Under the pieces are notes generated by a model, which was not told the DNA's origin, searched no databases, and saw only the letters and a program-made list of their open reading frames with translations. Shown piece by piece: positions 46,307 to 55,855 of a DNA stretch of 64,000 nucleotides. Each line of letters opens with the position of its first letter. Positions within the stretch are counted from its first letter, which is position 1. Origin of the DNA: Peribacillus simplex (GTDB lineage: Bacteria > Bacillota > Bacilli > Bacillales > DSM-1321); NCBI RefSeq assembly GCF_001578185.1, contig NZ_CP011008.1, forward strand, positions 2,322,001 to 2,386,000, given 5' to 3'. A program made the translations under genes and the position numbers.

Positions 46307-47818
46307 ATGAAAGGTAAAACCAGTCTATACATAATTATTTTGGTAGTTGCAATGATGGCATTCCCGTTTCGTAGTTTTGCAGCAAGTGCAGAAAATGACT
46401 TACAAGGTGCAAACAAAAACATTATTGAAGCAATGCATTCTGTACAAAACGGGAAAATGGAAGAGGCTAAAAAACAATACGAATCATTTTCATCTACATG
46501 GATGTCGATTGAAAGTGGAGTGAAAGACGAGTCTCAAGATGCCTACCGTGAAATAGAAGACGGGATGGGGCAAGTACAGTTTGCTTTAGCCCAACAACCT
46601 GTGAAAAAAAGGAGTCTGGAAAATTCCCTCAACAAATTAAAGCAAACCAATGAAAAGTTCATTGCAGGAAAATTCCCTCATACTGTCCCAAAAACTGAAG
46701 ATACGGGGGAAAATCAAGGGAATGTAGCCGATTTGATTGTGCTATTAAATCAGTCACTTTCTAAATTGGATCATAATGATGTGAAAGGTGCAAAAGCTGA
46801 TATTGAGCAGTTTCGTACCTCATGGCTGGATATAGAAAGCGTAGTATTAACACAGTCTTCTAAAATCTATACAAACGCTGAGAGGGACATGGTAACTTCG
46901 TATGCAATGCTTACTTCAAAGACCCCCGACGTAAAGGGAGCTAAAAAAACAATTGAAGGAATGCGTGATTATCTTTCTCCGCTTGCATCTAAAACAAGTT
47001 ACAACATGTTAGATGCTACAACTATCCTTTTGCGTGAAGGTTTAGAAGGTTTACTTGTTGTAGTAGCACTTTTAGGTTTTTTGAAAAAGGCTGGTCATGC
47101 AGATAAGAGTAGATGGATTTGGATCGGCGTTGGATCAGGTTTAGGAGTAAGCATTATCTTAGGCGTAATCGTAAACATGTTGTTTTCTGCCGGTGCATTT
47201 GGGAGTAATAACTTCTTAATTGCTGGCTGGACCGGAGTCTTTGCTTCAATGATGCTTCTGTACATGAGTTATTGGCTGCACAGTAAATCAAGCACGGCGG
47301 AATGGCAACGATACATTCAGACTCAAAGTACAAAGGCCATTGATAAAGGGAGTCTATGGTCGTTAGCTATTCTTTCTTTCCTTGCTGTTTTCCGGGAAGG
47401 AACAGAAACCGTGTTATTCTTTATCGGGATGGCTGCATCCATTAAAATATCAACACTTTTAACAGGTATAGCTATTGGATTAGTACTATTGATTGTGCTT
47501 TCTTACTTAATATTAAAAGTTGGATTGAAGATCCCAATGCGCCCATTTTTCCTAGTATCCAGTATTCTAATGTTTTACCTATGCTTCAAATTTGCAGGTA
47601 TGGGCATTCACGGGCTACAACTTGCTGGATTATTACCAGCTACACAAGCTCCAATCCCTACTATAGATTTCTTTGCGATTTATTCAACATGGGAGGGTGT
47701 AATTCCACAAATCATTCTACTTATAGTGGCAATAGTCGCAATGATATTGAATAAAAAAAAGGATAAAAAAACAAAATTACAGCAGACAAATCAGGAGGAA
47801 TCAAAACATGCGATCTAA
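46307..47818 (+). CDS. FTR1-family high-affinity iron permease (EfeU-like) with N-terminal helical domain
   Basis: 503 residues from ATG 46307 (GGAAGAGGG upstream; an in-frame ATG 36 bases earlier lacks one). Signal peptide about 1-25, then an extracytoplasmic helical domain (about 30-225), then about seven membrane helices. The two FTR1 iron motifs are visible: LLREGLEGLLVV and FREGTETVLFF (R-E-x2-E). FTR1 proteins import Fe(III) linked to oxidation of Fe(II). The front domain contains two copies of a helical pattern, W-x3-E-x2-V-x3-S-x3-Y-x3-E (STWMSIESGVKDES... and TSWLDIESVVLTQS...). No EfeB peroxidase or cupredoxin-M75 EfeO is encoded nearby. It overlaps the following lipoprotein gene by 11 bases. 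Confidence 0.92.
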   Translation: MKGKTSLYIIILVVAMMAFPFRSFAASAENDLQGANKNIIEAMHSVQNGKMEEAKKQYESFSSTWMSIESGVKDESQDAYREIEDGMGQVQFALAQQPVKKRSLENSLNKLKQTNEKFIAGKFPHTVPKTEDTGENQGNVADLIVLLNQSLSKLDHNDVKGAKADIEQFRTSWLDIESVVLTQSSKIYTNAERDMVTSYAMLTSKTPDVKGAKKTIEGMRDYLSPLASKTSYNMLDATTILLREGLEGLLVVVALLGFLKKAGHADKSRWIWIGVGSGLGVSIILGVIVNMLFSAGAFGSNNFLIAGWTGVFASMMLLYMSYWLHSKSSTAEWQRYIQTQSTKAIDKGSLWSLAILSFLAVFREGTETVLFFIGMAASIKISTLLTGIAIGLVLLIVLSYLILKVGLKIPMRPFFLVSSILMFYLCFKFAGMGIHGLQLAGLLPATQAPIPTIDFFAIYSTWEGVIPQIILLIVAIVAMILNKKKDKKTKLQQTNQEESKHAI

Positions 47819-48227
47819 AAAACTTATTGTACCAATCATCTTAGCAACGTCCTTAACATTAGCAGCGTGCGGAACAAAAGAAGAAACAAAGAAAGAAGCT
47901 CCAAAAACGGAAGAAACATCGAATTCAAAAGCAGTTTCAATTGCTGACGGTGCACAAGACATGAAACAAGTACTTGCTGATATGAAAACACAACTTACAG
48001 CAAAAGATGCTGCGAAAGTAAAAGATAGTGGAGAGGAATTAGAGGAGAAATGGCAAGTATTTGAGGACTCAGTAAAAGAGAAAAGTCCTGATTTATATGA
48101 AAAGGTAGAAACGCCACTTCATACAATTGAAGCTGGAGCAAAGGTTGAACCACTTGATGCAAAAACGCTAGACAAAGCAGCAACAGAGTTAGACGGTGTG
48201 TTAACAGAAGTACAAAATTTAAAATAA
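47808..48227 (+). CDS. Lipoprotein partner of the FTR1 permease
   Basis: 139 residues with a lipoprotein signal (basic start, hydrophobic stretch, LAAC lipobox with Cys21), then a Lys/Glu-rich linker and a helical domain. The domain carries the pattern EKWQVFEDSVKEKSPDLYEKVE, the same W-x3-E-x2-V-x3-S-x3-Y-x3-E arrangement found twice in the permease front domain. It would sit on the outer face of the membrane. Because of the shared repeat and the 11-base gene overlap, I infer that it works with the permease in ferric iron capture. AGGAGG precedes the start within the permease gene. Confidence 0.82.
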   Translation: MRSKKLIVPIILATSLTLAACGTKEETKKEAPKTEETSNSKAVSIADGAQDMKQVLADMKTQLTAKDAAKVKDSGEELEEKWQVFEDSVKEKSPDLYEKVETPLHTIEAGAKVEPLDAKTLDKAATELDGVLTEVQNLK

Positions 48228-48235
48228 AATAATGA

Positions 48236-48284
48236 AAAAGAGTGCTTTATCTATGACTATTATAGATTAAAGCGCTCTTTTTTG
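48236..48284 (+). terminator. Terminator of the FTR1 operon
   Basis: A long hairpin, AAAAGAG-TGCTTTA-ATCTAT paired with its near complement ending in AAAGCGCTCTTTTTT, begins 9 bases after the lipoprotein stop. Confidence 0.85.
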
Positions 48285-48663
48285 TTTTTAATAAAATCTA
48301 TATAGTAAATCAGTAGCGATCTATATGTATATTACAGCTATTTAGATAATAACATTATCATTTTGTTATGTTAGGAAGCGGATACAGTCCACCTCCGTCT
48401 GATCCTCCATTAACCATCTGTTACCACCGGAACTCTCAGTCGCGACTTTAAAACTATCAACCAAACATTTGCATGAAAATCGTTCGGAGCTGAACAAGCA
48501 GTATGACAATGCGCACTGCTATTTAGCTGCACATATCCAATTATTTAGCCGGTCATTAAGGACTGTAAATGCAAACAGAGTACACAAGCAACCACTAAAA
48601 CGATTTCCTTCATAAGGTTCCCCAGCATGTACTTCATTCATAAGACTGTATCTTTCGCTATGA
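48285..48663. other. Gap between FTR1 operon and cysL
   Basis: No convincing gene. From 48403 to 48615 on the + strand a frame stays open without a start codon (it includes LSTKHLHENRSELNKQY) and may be a decayed coding remnant, which I do not recognise. Confidence 0.4.
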
Positions 48664-49572
48664 TCAAACTATCGGCTTTGCTTTCATTGGCCATTTTTTG
48701 TTTAATTCAGTTATAAAAGTTTTAACATTCTTTTTATCTTCCATAATCGGTGAATAAACGTATGAAAGTGTTCTATTAAAGGATTCATTTTTTAATTGAA
48801 TTATAGAAAGGATTTTATTTTGTACATCCCTTTCAATGACACTTTGGGAAAGGAGAGCCAGCCCTGTGCCGTTTTTTATAAGTGTTTCTTTAATTCCTTG
48901 ATTGCTGCTTATTGTCAGTATCGATTTAATTTTCAAACCATTAGTGCGTATGACGTGGTTAAGGTACTCACGTGTACCAGATCCAACTTCCCTGGTTACC
49001 CATGCTTGGTCATGTAAATCAGTAATCGCCACTTCGTCTTTATAAGCAAGTTCATGACCATTTGAAGAAACAACGAATAGCTCATCTTGCATAAAGGGGT
49101 GTACGGAAAGCTCTTTTTCATTAGTTTGACCTTCGATTAAACCAATATCCACTTTGTATAGCCGAACGGCTTGAACGATTTCTTCGGTGTTTCCAATTAC
49201 AACTTGAAGTTCAAGCTCAGGATAGTCCTTTTGAAGGTCAATGAGTAACGAAGGGAGGATATACTCTCCTATTGTAAAACTTGCCCCTATCTTTAATTCG
49301 CCTTTTATGGACTTATCATGTTCCTGAATGTCCTCTCGGGTCTGCTCATAGATTGTGATCATTTGTTTAGCCCGATCGTAAAGAATTTCACCTGTTGAGG
49401 TGACTTTTAGGAATTTAGGAGAGCGGAGAAATAGTTTGGTTTGGAACTCTTCTTCTAATTTTTTTATGTGCAAACTAACACTTGGTTGCGACATAAGAAG
49501 GATTTCTGCTGTTTTTGTAAAATTCTTGACTTCTACAAGGGTTACAAATGTTTTTAAAGCATCATAGTACAT
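48664..49572 (-). CDS. cysL: LysR-family regulator, CysL-like
   Basis: 302 residues. N-terminal winged helix-turn-helix (residues 1-60, VKNFTKTAEILLMSQPSVSLHIKKLEEE split over the helix pair), then the periplasmic-binding-like effector domain (KGELKIGASFTIGEYILP onwards). Length and sequence resemble B. subtilis CysL (YwfK), the activator of the sulfite reductase operon. It is divergent from cysJ, the usual LysR arrangement, with a 352-base intergenic region where its own and the cysJI operators should lie. A GGAGGAATTCCT stretch supports the ATG start. The LysR call is certain; the CysL role rests on resemblance and position. Confidence 0.85.
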   Translation of the reverse strand: MYYDALKTFVTLVEVKNFTKTAEILLMSQPSVSLHIKKLEEEFQTKLFLRSPKFLKVTSTGEILYDRAKQMITIYEQTREDIQEHDKSIKGELKIGASFTIGEYILPSLLIDLQKDYPELELQVVIGNTEEIVQAVRLYKVDIGLIEGQTNEKELSVHPFMQDELFVVSSNGHELAYKDEVAITDLHDQAWVTREVGSGTREYLNHVIRTNGLKIKSILTISSNQGIKETLIKNGTGLALLSQSVIERDVQNKILSIIQLKNESFNRTLSYVYSPIMEDKKNVKTFITELNKKWPMKAKPIV

Positions 49573-49924
49573 AGGAATTCCTCCTTATTATTAATATTCT
49601 TAATAGTTGCAATAAATTATATATATTTTACTAATGATGTACATTCCAGTAAAGTTTAATGAGAAACTTATTTTAGGAAGAGTTCAAGCGGGGCAAGGCT
49701 ATCGTCCTTTATAACCTTATTTTTTATTTTATTTGTATCGTGGTTTGAAAAAGTGTTCCCTTCCTGTATGAACTGTACTGTACTTTCTGATTTTTTTTGC
49801 AGTTAAAACCGACTTGGTCTATAGGAGTAAACGAGTTAATTAAATGGATGGGAATAAATATTAAATCCGCTCGTTGTATATAAGAGTCAATTAAGATAAG
49901 TTTATATTCTTTTGTGAGGTGGAA
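49573..49924. other. Divergent regulatory region cysL / cysJ
   Basis: 352 AT-rich bases between the two starts. It must contain both promoters and a LysR-type (T-N11-A) operator, but I cannot single out one with confidence. No T-box or S-box structure was recognised. Confidence 0.4.
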
Positions 49925-51742
49925 ATGGTGCAACTTCAGGTAATGAACAGTCCCTTTAATCATGAACAGGCAGAGCTTCTTAACAGTCTTCTGCCTAGTT
50001 TGACAGAAACACAAAAAATTTGGTTGAGCGGTTATCTGACCGCATCTTTATCAGTTTCGAATATTGGAACAGCCGATGCCCCGGTAATGGAGGCTCAAGG
50101 CAGCGGGCAGACAGTATCAAAAGATGTTACCATTCTTTATGGTTCACAGACAGGGAATGCTCAAGGGCTGGCGGAAAATGCGGCGAGAAAACTTGAGGGT
50201 AATGGCTTTCAGGTTACCATTTCATCCATGAGTGACTTTAAAGTAAACAACTTGAAAAAAGTCAAAAATCTTCTTATTGCCGTAAGCACGCATGGGGAAG
50301 GTGATCCGCCGGATAATACGCTTTCCTTCCATGAGTACCTCCATGGCAGAAGGGCACCAAGCCTTGAAGGTCTCCGCTTTTCAGTATTGGCGCTAGGGGA
50401 CAGCTCGTATGAGTTTTTCTGTGAAACGGGAAAACAATTCGATAAACGCTTGGAGGAACTTGGCGGGACACGACTATTTCCGCGAATGGACTGTGACCTT
50501 GATTATGATGAGCCTGCTTGCGAATGGCTGGAAGGAGTCATTTCCAGTTTAAGTGAAGGGCAAGGCAGTACCGTTGCTGCAGTTCCCGTAGCGATACCTT
50601 CAGCAGGTGAACACACTTATTCCAGGACAAATCCGTTTAAAGCGGAAGTACTGGAAAATATAAACTTGAACGGCCGTGGCTCTAATAAAGAGACACATCA
50701 TCTCGAGTTATCACTTGAAGGCTCTGGCCTTACATTCGAACCTGGTGACAGCCTTGGTATTTATCCGAAAAATGATTCGGATTTAGTGGATAAACTTCTT
50801 TTGGAACTCAATTTGGACCCTGAAGAAACCGTGAAGGTCAATAAGCAGGGAGAACTTCGTCGGCTAAGGGAATCACTCATCTCCGATTTTGAAATTACGG
50901 TTTTAACAAAATCTCTCCTTGAGCGAGCGGCCCAGCTTTCAGGTAACGAGGATTTAAAGGAACTTTTATTACCTGGTAATGAAGAGAGACTGAATGAATA
51001 TCGTGAAGGCCGTGATTTGCTTGATTTTATCCGTGATTATGGCTCATGGGGTGAATCGGCGCAAGAGTTCGTATCCATACTCCGGAAAATGCCTGCCCGA
51101 CTATATTCAATTGCGAATAGCTTATCCGCATATCCGGATGAAGTGCATTTGACAATCGGTGCTGTCCGGTATGAAAGTCACGGTCGTCAAAGAAAAGGTG
51201 TCTGCTCCATTTTATGTGCGGACCGAATACAGCCCGGGGACATGCTGCCTGTTTACATCCAGCATAACCAGAACTTTAAGCAGCCTAAGAACCCAGACAC
51301 GCCCATTATCATGGTTGGACCTGGAACGGGCATTGCTCCGTTCAGATCCTTCATCCAGGATCGCGAAGAAACGGAAGCGAACGGGAAAACGTGGCTCTTT
51401 TTCGGCGATCAGCATTTCGTGACGGATTTCCTATATCAGACTGAGTGGCAACAGTGGTTGAAAACAGGTGTACTTACGAAAATGGATGTTGCCTTTTCTC
51501 GTGATGCGGATGAAAAAGTGTATGTTCAAAACCGGATGCTGGAGCACAGCAGGGAATTATACGAATGGCTTCAACAAGGGGCAGCGGTTTACATTTGCGG
51601 CGATGAGAAAAACATGGCACATGACGTCCATAATACGCTAATTGAGATCATAGAAAAAGAAGGTCAGATGAGCCATGCTGCTGCGCAAGCTTATCTTGAC
51701 GATATGCAACAGACTAAACGTTATCAGCGTGATGTTTACTGA
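49925..51742 (+). CDS. cysJ: Sulfite reductase [NADPH] flavoprotein alpha subunit
   Basis: 605 residues from ATG 49925, where the protein reads M-V-Q-L-Q-V-M-N-S-P-F-N, close to B. subtilis CysJ. Domains: short N-terminal segment, flavodoxin/FMN domain about 70-215 (ILYGSQTGNAQGLAENAA; STHGEGDPPDN), linker and FAD domain about 225-455 (ARLYSIANSLS; KGVCSILCADRI), NADPH domain to the end (VGPGTGIAPFRSFIQDR; YICGDEKNMAHDV). It passes electrons from NADPH through FAD and FMN to the CysI haemoprotein for reduction of sulfite to sulfide in assimilatory sulfur metabolism. A GTG six bases upstream is in frame but leaves no room for the GAGGTGG site. Confidence 0.95.
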   Translation: MVQLQVMNSPFNHEQAELLNSLLPSLTETQKIWLSGYLTASLSVSNIGTADAPVMEAQGSGQTVSKDVTILYGSQTGNAQGLAENAARKLEGNGFQVTISSMSDFKVNNLKKVKNLLIAVSTHGEGDPPDNTLSFHEYLHGRRAPSLEGLRFSVLALGDSSYEFFCETGKQFDKRLEELGGTRLFPRMDCDLDYDEPACEWLEGVISSLSEGQGSTVAAVPVAIPSAGEHTYSRTNPFKAEVLENINLNGRGSNKETHHLELSLEGSGLTFEPGDSLGIYPKNDSDLVDKLLLELNLDPEETVKVNKQGELRRLRESLISDFEITVLTKSLLERAAQLSGNEDLKELLLPGNEERLNEYREGRDLLDFIRDYGSWGESAQEFVSILRKMPARLYSIANSLSAYPDEVHLTIGAVRYESHGRQRKGVCSILCADRIQPGDMLPVYIQHNQNFKQPKNPDTPIIMVGPGTGIAPFRSFIQDREETEANGKTWLFFGDQHFVTDFLYQTEWQQWLKTGVLTKMDVAFSRDADEKVYVQNRMLEHSRELYEWLQQGAAVYICGDEKNMAHDVHNTLIEIIEKEGQMSHAAAQAYLDDMQQTKRYQRDVY

Positions 51743-51768
51743 AATTTGGATGAAAAGGAGATAACGAC

Positions 51769-53487
51769 ATGGTGAACCCACTATTAAAAGCACCAGAAGG
51801 CCTGCCTAGTGATGTTGAGCAAATTAAAGAAAAAAGTGATTATTTGCGAGGAACACTTGGAGAAGTTATGCAGGATCGGATCAGCGCCGGTATTCCAGAT
51901 GATGACAATCGATTAATGAAACATCACGGCAGCTATTTGCAGGATGACCGGGATTTGCGCAATGAACGTCAAAAACAAAAACTTGAGCCTGCCTATCAGT
52001 TCATGTTGCGTGTCCGGATGGCCGGCGGGGTTGCACAGCCTTCTCAATGGCTTGTTATGGATGACCTTGCTCAGAAATACGGTAACGGTACATTGAAATT
52101 GACAACAAGACAGACATTTCAAATGCACGGTATTTTAAAATGGAATATGAAAAAAACCATTCAGGAAATTCATGCGTCCATGCTGGATACAATTGCTGCA
52201 TGCGGAGATGTAAACCGGAATGTAATGTGTAATTCGATTCCATTTCAATCCGAAATCCACTCGGAAGTATATGAATGGTCGAAAAAATTGAGTGATTATT
52301 TATTGCCACGTACAAGGGCGTACCATGAAATCTGGCTAGATGAAGAAAAAGTCGTCGGTACACCTGAATTGGAAGAAGTTGAACCAATGTACGGACCGCT
52401 TTATTTACCAAGGAAGTTTAAAATAGGCATTGCGGTTCCTCCATCCAATGACATTGATGTTTACTCCCAGGACCTTGGCTTCATAGCAATTGTTGAAAGT
52501 GGAAAACTCGTTGGTTTTAATGTGGCGATCGGGGGCGGTATGGGAATGTCCCACGGTGATAAGGCGACATACCCCCAGCTAGCCAAAGTAATTGGATTTT
52601 GCCAGCCAGACAAAATAGTGGATGTGGCTGAGAAGATCATTACAATTCAGCGTGATTACGGAAACCGCTCCGTCCGGAAAAATGCACGGTTCAAGTATAC
52701 GGTTGACAGGCTTGGGCTCGAAGCGGTAAAGGCTGAACTTGAAAATCGGTTAGGATGGAAGCTGGAGGAAGCGAGAACATATCATTTTGATAATAATGGT
52801 GACCGCTATGGCTGGGTAAAAGGCATGCAAGGAAAATGGCATTTTACATTATTCGTCGAGGGTGGCCGAATCGCCGATATCAATGATTACAAGCTGATGA
52901 CCGGTTTGCGCGAAATCGCAAAAATCCATACGGGTGATTTCCGTTTGACCGCCAATCAAAACCTGATCATTGCCGATGTATCAAGTCAGCAAAAGAAAAA
53001 GATCATAGAATTGCTTGAAACATACGGTTTGACGGATGGTGCACATCATTCAGCCCTCCGCCGCAGCTCGATCGCATGCGTGGCGCTTCCAACATGCGGA
53101 TTGGCAATGGCAGAAGCAGAGCGTTATTTGCCGGTTCTGCTTGATAAAATTGAGATCATCGTTGATGAAAACGGACTGCGGAACGAAGAAATCACGATAA
53201 GAATGACCGGTTGCCCGAATGGTTGTGCCCGGCATGCACTCGGAGAAATTGGTTTTATAGGTAAAGCACCTGGCAAATATAATATGTATCTCGGTGCAGC
53301 ATTTGATGGAAGCAGGCTAAGCAAAATGTACCGTGAAAACATCGGTGAAGAAGAGATTTTAAAAGAGTTGCGTGTACTTCTTTCCCGTTATGCGAAAGAA
53401 CGTCAGCAAGGAGAGCATTTTGGGGATTTTGTCATCAATGCGGGCATTGTTAAAGAAGTGACGGATGGTACGAATTTTCATGATTAA
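51769..53487 (+). CDS. cysI: Sulfite reductase [NADPH] haemoprotein beta subunit
   Basis: 572 residues, the usual CysI length. Two nitrite/sulfite reductase half-domain repeats are present: [11 protein letters not shown] in the first and [14 protein letters not shown] in the second. The [4Fe-4S]-sirohaem cysteines are in the paired [14 protein letters not shown] and [18 protein letters not shown] segments. It reduces sulfite to sulfide with six electrons supplied by CysJ, encoded 26 bases upstream in the same operon. AAAAGGAG precedes the start, and a strong terminator follows. Confidence 0.96.
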   Translation: MVNPLLKAPEGLPSDVEQIKEKSDYLRGTLGEVMQDRISAGIPDDDNRLMKHHGSYLQDDRDLRNERQKQKLEPAYQFMLRVRMAGGVAQPSQWLVMDDLAQKYGNGTLKLTTRQTFQMHGILKWNMKKTIQEIHASMLDTIAACGDVNRNVMCNSIPFQSEIHSEVYEWSKKLSDYLLPRTRAYHEIWLDEEKVVGTPELEEVEPMYGPLYLPRKFKIGIAVPPSNDIDVYSQDLGFIAIVESGKLVGFNVAIGGGMGMSHGDKATYPQLAKVIGFCQPDKIVDVAEKIITIQRDYGNRSVRKNARFKYTVDRLGLEAVKAELENRLGWKLEEARTYHFDNNGDRYGWVKGMQGKWHFTLFVEGGRIADINDYKLMTGLREIAKIHTGDFRLTANQNLIIADVSSQQKKKIIELLETYGLTDGAHHSALRRSSIACVALPTCGLAMAEAERYLPVLLDKIEIIVDENGLRNEEITIRMTGCPNGCARHALGEIGFIGKAPGKYNMYLGAAFDGSRLSKMYRENIGEEEILKELRVLLSRYAKERQQGEHFGDFVINAGIVKEVTDGTNFHD

Positions 53488-53499
53488 TTATAACGAACG

Positions 53500-53530
53500 A
53501 GAGACAGGAATGGATTCCTGTCTCTTTTTA
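53500..53530 (+). terminator. Terminator of cysJI
   Basis: AGAGACAGGAA and TTCCTGTCTCT pair perfectly around a 4-nt loop followed by TTTTT, 13 bases beyond the cysI stop. Confidence 0.92.
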
Positions 53531-53663
53531 ATGGAAATGTTAACGGAAGTCGAGATATAACCTAGCTTTGACTATTTTAGAGATTGAACAGAGTATGGTT
53601 ACTTACTGGAAGCATAGGAGCCTTAATAAACAGGCAATTGACATCGATAGTATGCCCTCATGA

Positions 53664-54749
53664 TTATTCAGAGACCCCGGTTTGGAGGATGTCAACTTTG
53701 GTTTCTACTTTAATGTGCATCATGGGATAGATCTTTCTCCATTGTTCATAGGTCATTTTTTTATTTTTGGCATGATATTTTTCCTTCAAGCCAATCGGGT
53801 CAATGTTTTTTTTCTGAAAATCTTTAATAAGACGGTTTGCCTGCCTGTTTAAAGAAGTTTGCATTTCCTTTTCAATTATTTTTATCATCTTTTTATTGGT
53901 AAGATTGTCCTTTCGCATTGATTCTTTAATTTGTCCTTTAATTTTGAGCTTTATCGTAATGGACGGATTTCGCTCGGAGTTGGATACCTCATAATTTGAA
54001 CTGCTTCGAATACTTTCCACGACGATATCACTTTTCTGCTTGTCGTTTAATTTAAACTTGTAAATTCCCCGTTTATGAAATTGAACTAATGTCTTGAAAA
54101 TGAACATATCATCCGTTCGAACTTTACTGACCATTTTATTTTCATGAAACAAGGCCACTCCTGAAACTGCAACTTCTTTATTAATTATTTTAAATAAAGG
54201 AAGAAACGAATCTCCGCCATCTTCCAGGGAGTTTCTTAAAAAAAGATGGAGGTTTGTATCCGGTCCATTCCCTGTTTCAATTTGTTGATTGACTAAGTCA
54301 GATAAAAAGATTCCAATATTTACATTCGTATTTGGTGGTTTGGTATTTATGAAATCCTTGACCTTTCCTTCAACGATTGCCAAAAAGACCCTGTTTCCAA
54401 TTTGAGGTTCACGGTAGAGATAATCGGTCAGTTCTGTCATACCTATTTCATGTACCATTTTCTCGCTAAATAAAAAGATGCGTGTCTGTCCTAGCATCAC
54501 CGGCTTATCCGATTTTTTGGATACGATGGCCTGAACATCACTCGTTGTCGTCGATGTTCCAGTTAAGATTTGATACATACCCATCTTGTCCTGTTGGAAG
54601 ATAGGGATGACGAACATTCCTTCGATTATTTTATCCTTTCGTATATCGTAGCCAATGGCTTGGGCCATATTTACTTCATCAACCACTTTTGGCTGGGCAC
54701 AGCTGCAAAGGAGGGAAAAAGCCAAGATGACAAGAAAGAATTTTCTCAT
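53664..54749 (-). CDS. Ger(x)C-family spore germination lipoprotein
   Basis: 361 residues with a lipoprotein signal ending LLCSC and the GerAC family layout (VDEVNMAQAIGYDIRKDKIIEGM near the front, long alpha/beta body, late KDFQKKNIDPIGLKEKYHAK). The C subunit is a membrane-anchored part of nutrient germinant receptors in the spore inner membrane. It is the third gene of an A-B-C operon; its start overlaps the end of the B gene by 4 bases (ATGA type). Confidence 0.92.
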   Translation of the reverse strand: MRKFFLVILAFSLLCSCAQPKVVDEVNMAQAIGYDIRKDKIIEGMFVIPIFQQDKMGMYQILTGTSTTTSDVQAIVSKKSDKPVMLGQTRIFLFSEKMVHEIGMTELTDYLYREPQIGNRVFLAIVEGKVKDFINTKPPNTNVNIGIFLSDLVNQQIETGNGPDTNLHLFLRNSLEDGGDSFLPLFKIINKEVAVSGVALFHENKMVSKVRTDDMFIFKTLVQFHKRGIYKFKLNDKQKSDIVVESIRSSSNYEVSNSERNPSITIKLKIKGQIKESMRKDNLTNKKMIKIIEKEMQTSLNRQANRLIKDFQKKNIDPIGLKEKYHAKNKKMTYEQWRKIYPMMHIKVETKVDILQTGVSE

Positions 54750-55837
54750 AAACTTTTCCTCCTTTTCTTTATATAAATGATGACCAAAAGAAGAGGCAAA
54801 TATAATCCAAGGAAGAGCACGGCGTATGGATTGATTATTTTATTCAATATATATAGGGAATCTTCATCAAAAACAAATATATTGGTGAGCAGGATAATAA
54901 TGGACATCGCCCATAATGGATACTTTTGCTGAACATTGAATATGCGCTTGATACCCCTGCTGGCAGCCCACAAGTAGATGGTCATGTTGGGTATGATAAA
55001 AATGGCCCACCAAGAAATTTCTATATATTCAAATCGCTGAATAAAGGGCAATTCGACAATGCTGGTCATTGTAAGTGTCGGCCATATAGTCAGTTCCAAC
55101 TGTTTTTGTGAATAAAAAATCAGTGAAACTAAATAAATCAATACGGTTAATAGGGTTGTTACTATGGCACCTCCATGAGCATATTTTTGTGAAGTTTTAG
55201 CATCTTTAATGAACGGATAAAACATCAGGATCATTTCAAAACCAAGAAAAGTTAAGGAAGTACTTCTGGTTCCCTTCAGTATATCCAATAGATTGTGGTC
55301 GAATATAGGGAGCAAATTGGTGAATTCAGAGTATTTCATGGCATAGAATAGGACAAAGAAAATCCAGTAAGTCAAAATGACGCTTAAAAAGGCAATTCCT
55401 GTAATTGTACGGAAGCCTCCCGTATTTATATAATAAATCAGAAGCAATAAAACCACTGTAAACGCCCAAGAAGCTACCTCTGCAAACATCCATACATGTA
55501 TGACATTTATATAGCTGATAATCATATCCATCCCAAGGATCAAAAAGTAAAGAATGAATAATAGACTGAAAAAATTCCCAATCCATTTTCCGAATGCATG
55601 ATTATTGGCAGAAATGATATCACCTGGGACGATACTTAATATTTTATATATGATCCAGATCAATATATGAATGATCAGTCCGGCAAGTAGTATCGAAATC
55701 CAGCCATCCGTTCCCGCCGACTTTGCTAAAACTCTTTGAAAACTTAAAACGCCTACTCCCATTTGCATGGAATGCACTAAAAAAAACACATAGAACGGTG
55801 ATACCTTATACTTTTCATTAACTTCTACTTGGTTCAT
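54746..55837 (-). CDS. GerAB/spore germination permease (APC superfamily)
   Basis: 363 residues with about ten membrane helices, resembling GerAB/GerKB germinant permeases (start KYKVSPFYVFFLVHSMQMGVG, typical of the family). The B subunit is thought to bind the germinant amino acid or sugar. It lies between the A and C genes, 18 bases after the A stop, so the three form one receptor. The specific germinant cannot be read from sequence. Confidence 0.92.
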   Translation of the reverse strand: MNQVEVNEKYKVSPFYVFFLVHSMQMGVGVLSFQRVLAKSAGTDGWISILLAGLIIHILIWIIYKILSIVPGDIISANNHAFGKWIGNFFSLLFILYFLILGMDMIISYINVIHVWMFAEVASWAFTVVLLLLIYYINTGGFRTITGIAFLSVILTYWIFFVLFYAMKYSEFTNLLPIFDHNLLDILKGTRSTSLTFLGFEMILMFYPFIKDAKTSQKYAHGGAIVTTLLTVLIYLVSLIFYSQKQLELTIWPTLTMTSIVELPFIQRFEYIEISWWAIFIIPNMTIYLWAASRGIKRIFNVQQKYPLWAMSIIILLTNIFVFDEDSLYILNKIINPYAVLFLGLYLPLLLVIIYIKKRRKSL

Positions 55838-55855
55838 ATAGGACCCTCATTTAAA

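Noticed and set aside
48325-48375. Fur-like site (GATAATAACATTATCA region) after the FTR1 operon
   Set aside because: The symmetry is only partial and no gene start lies nearby.
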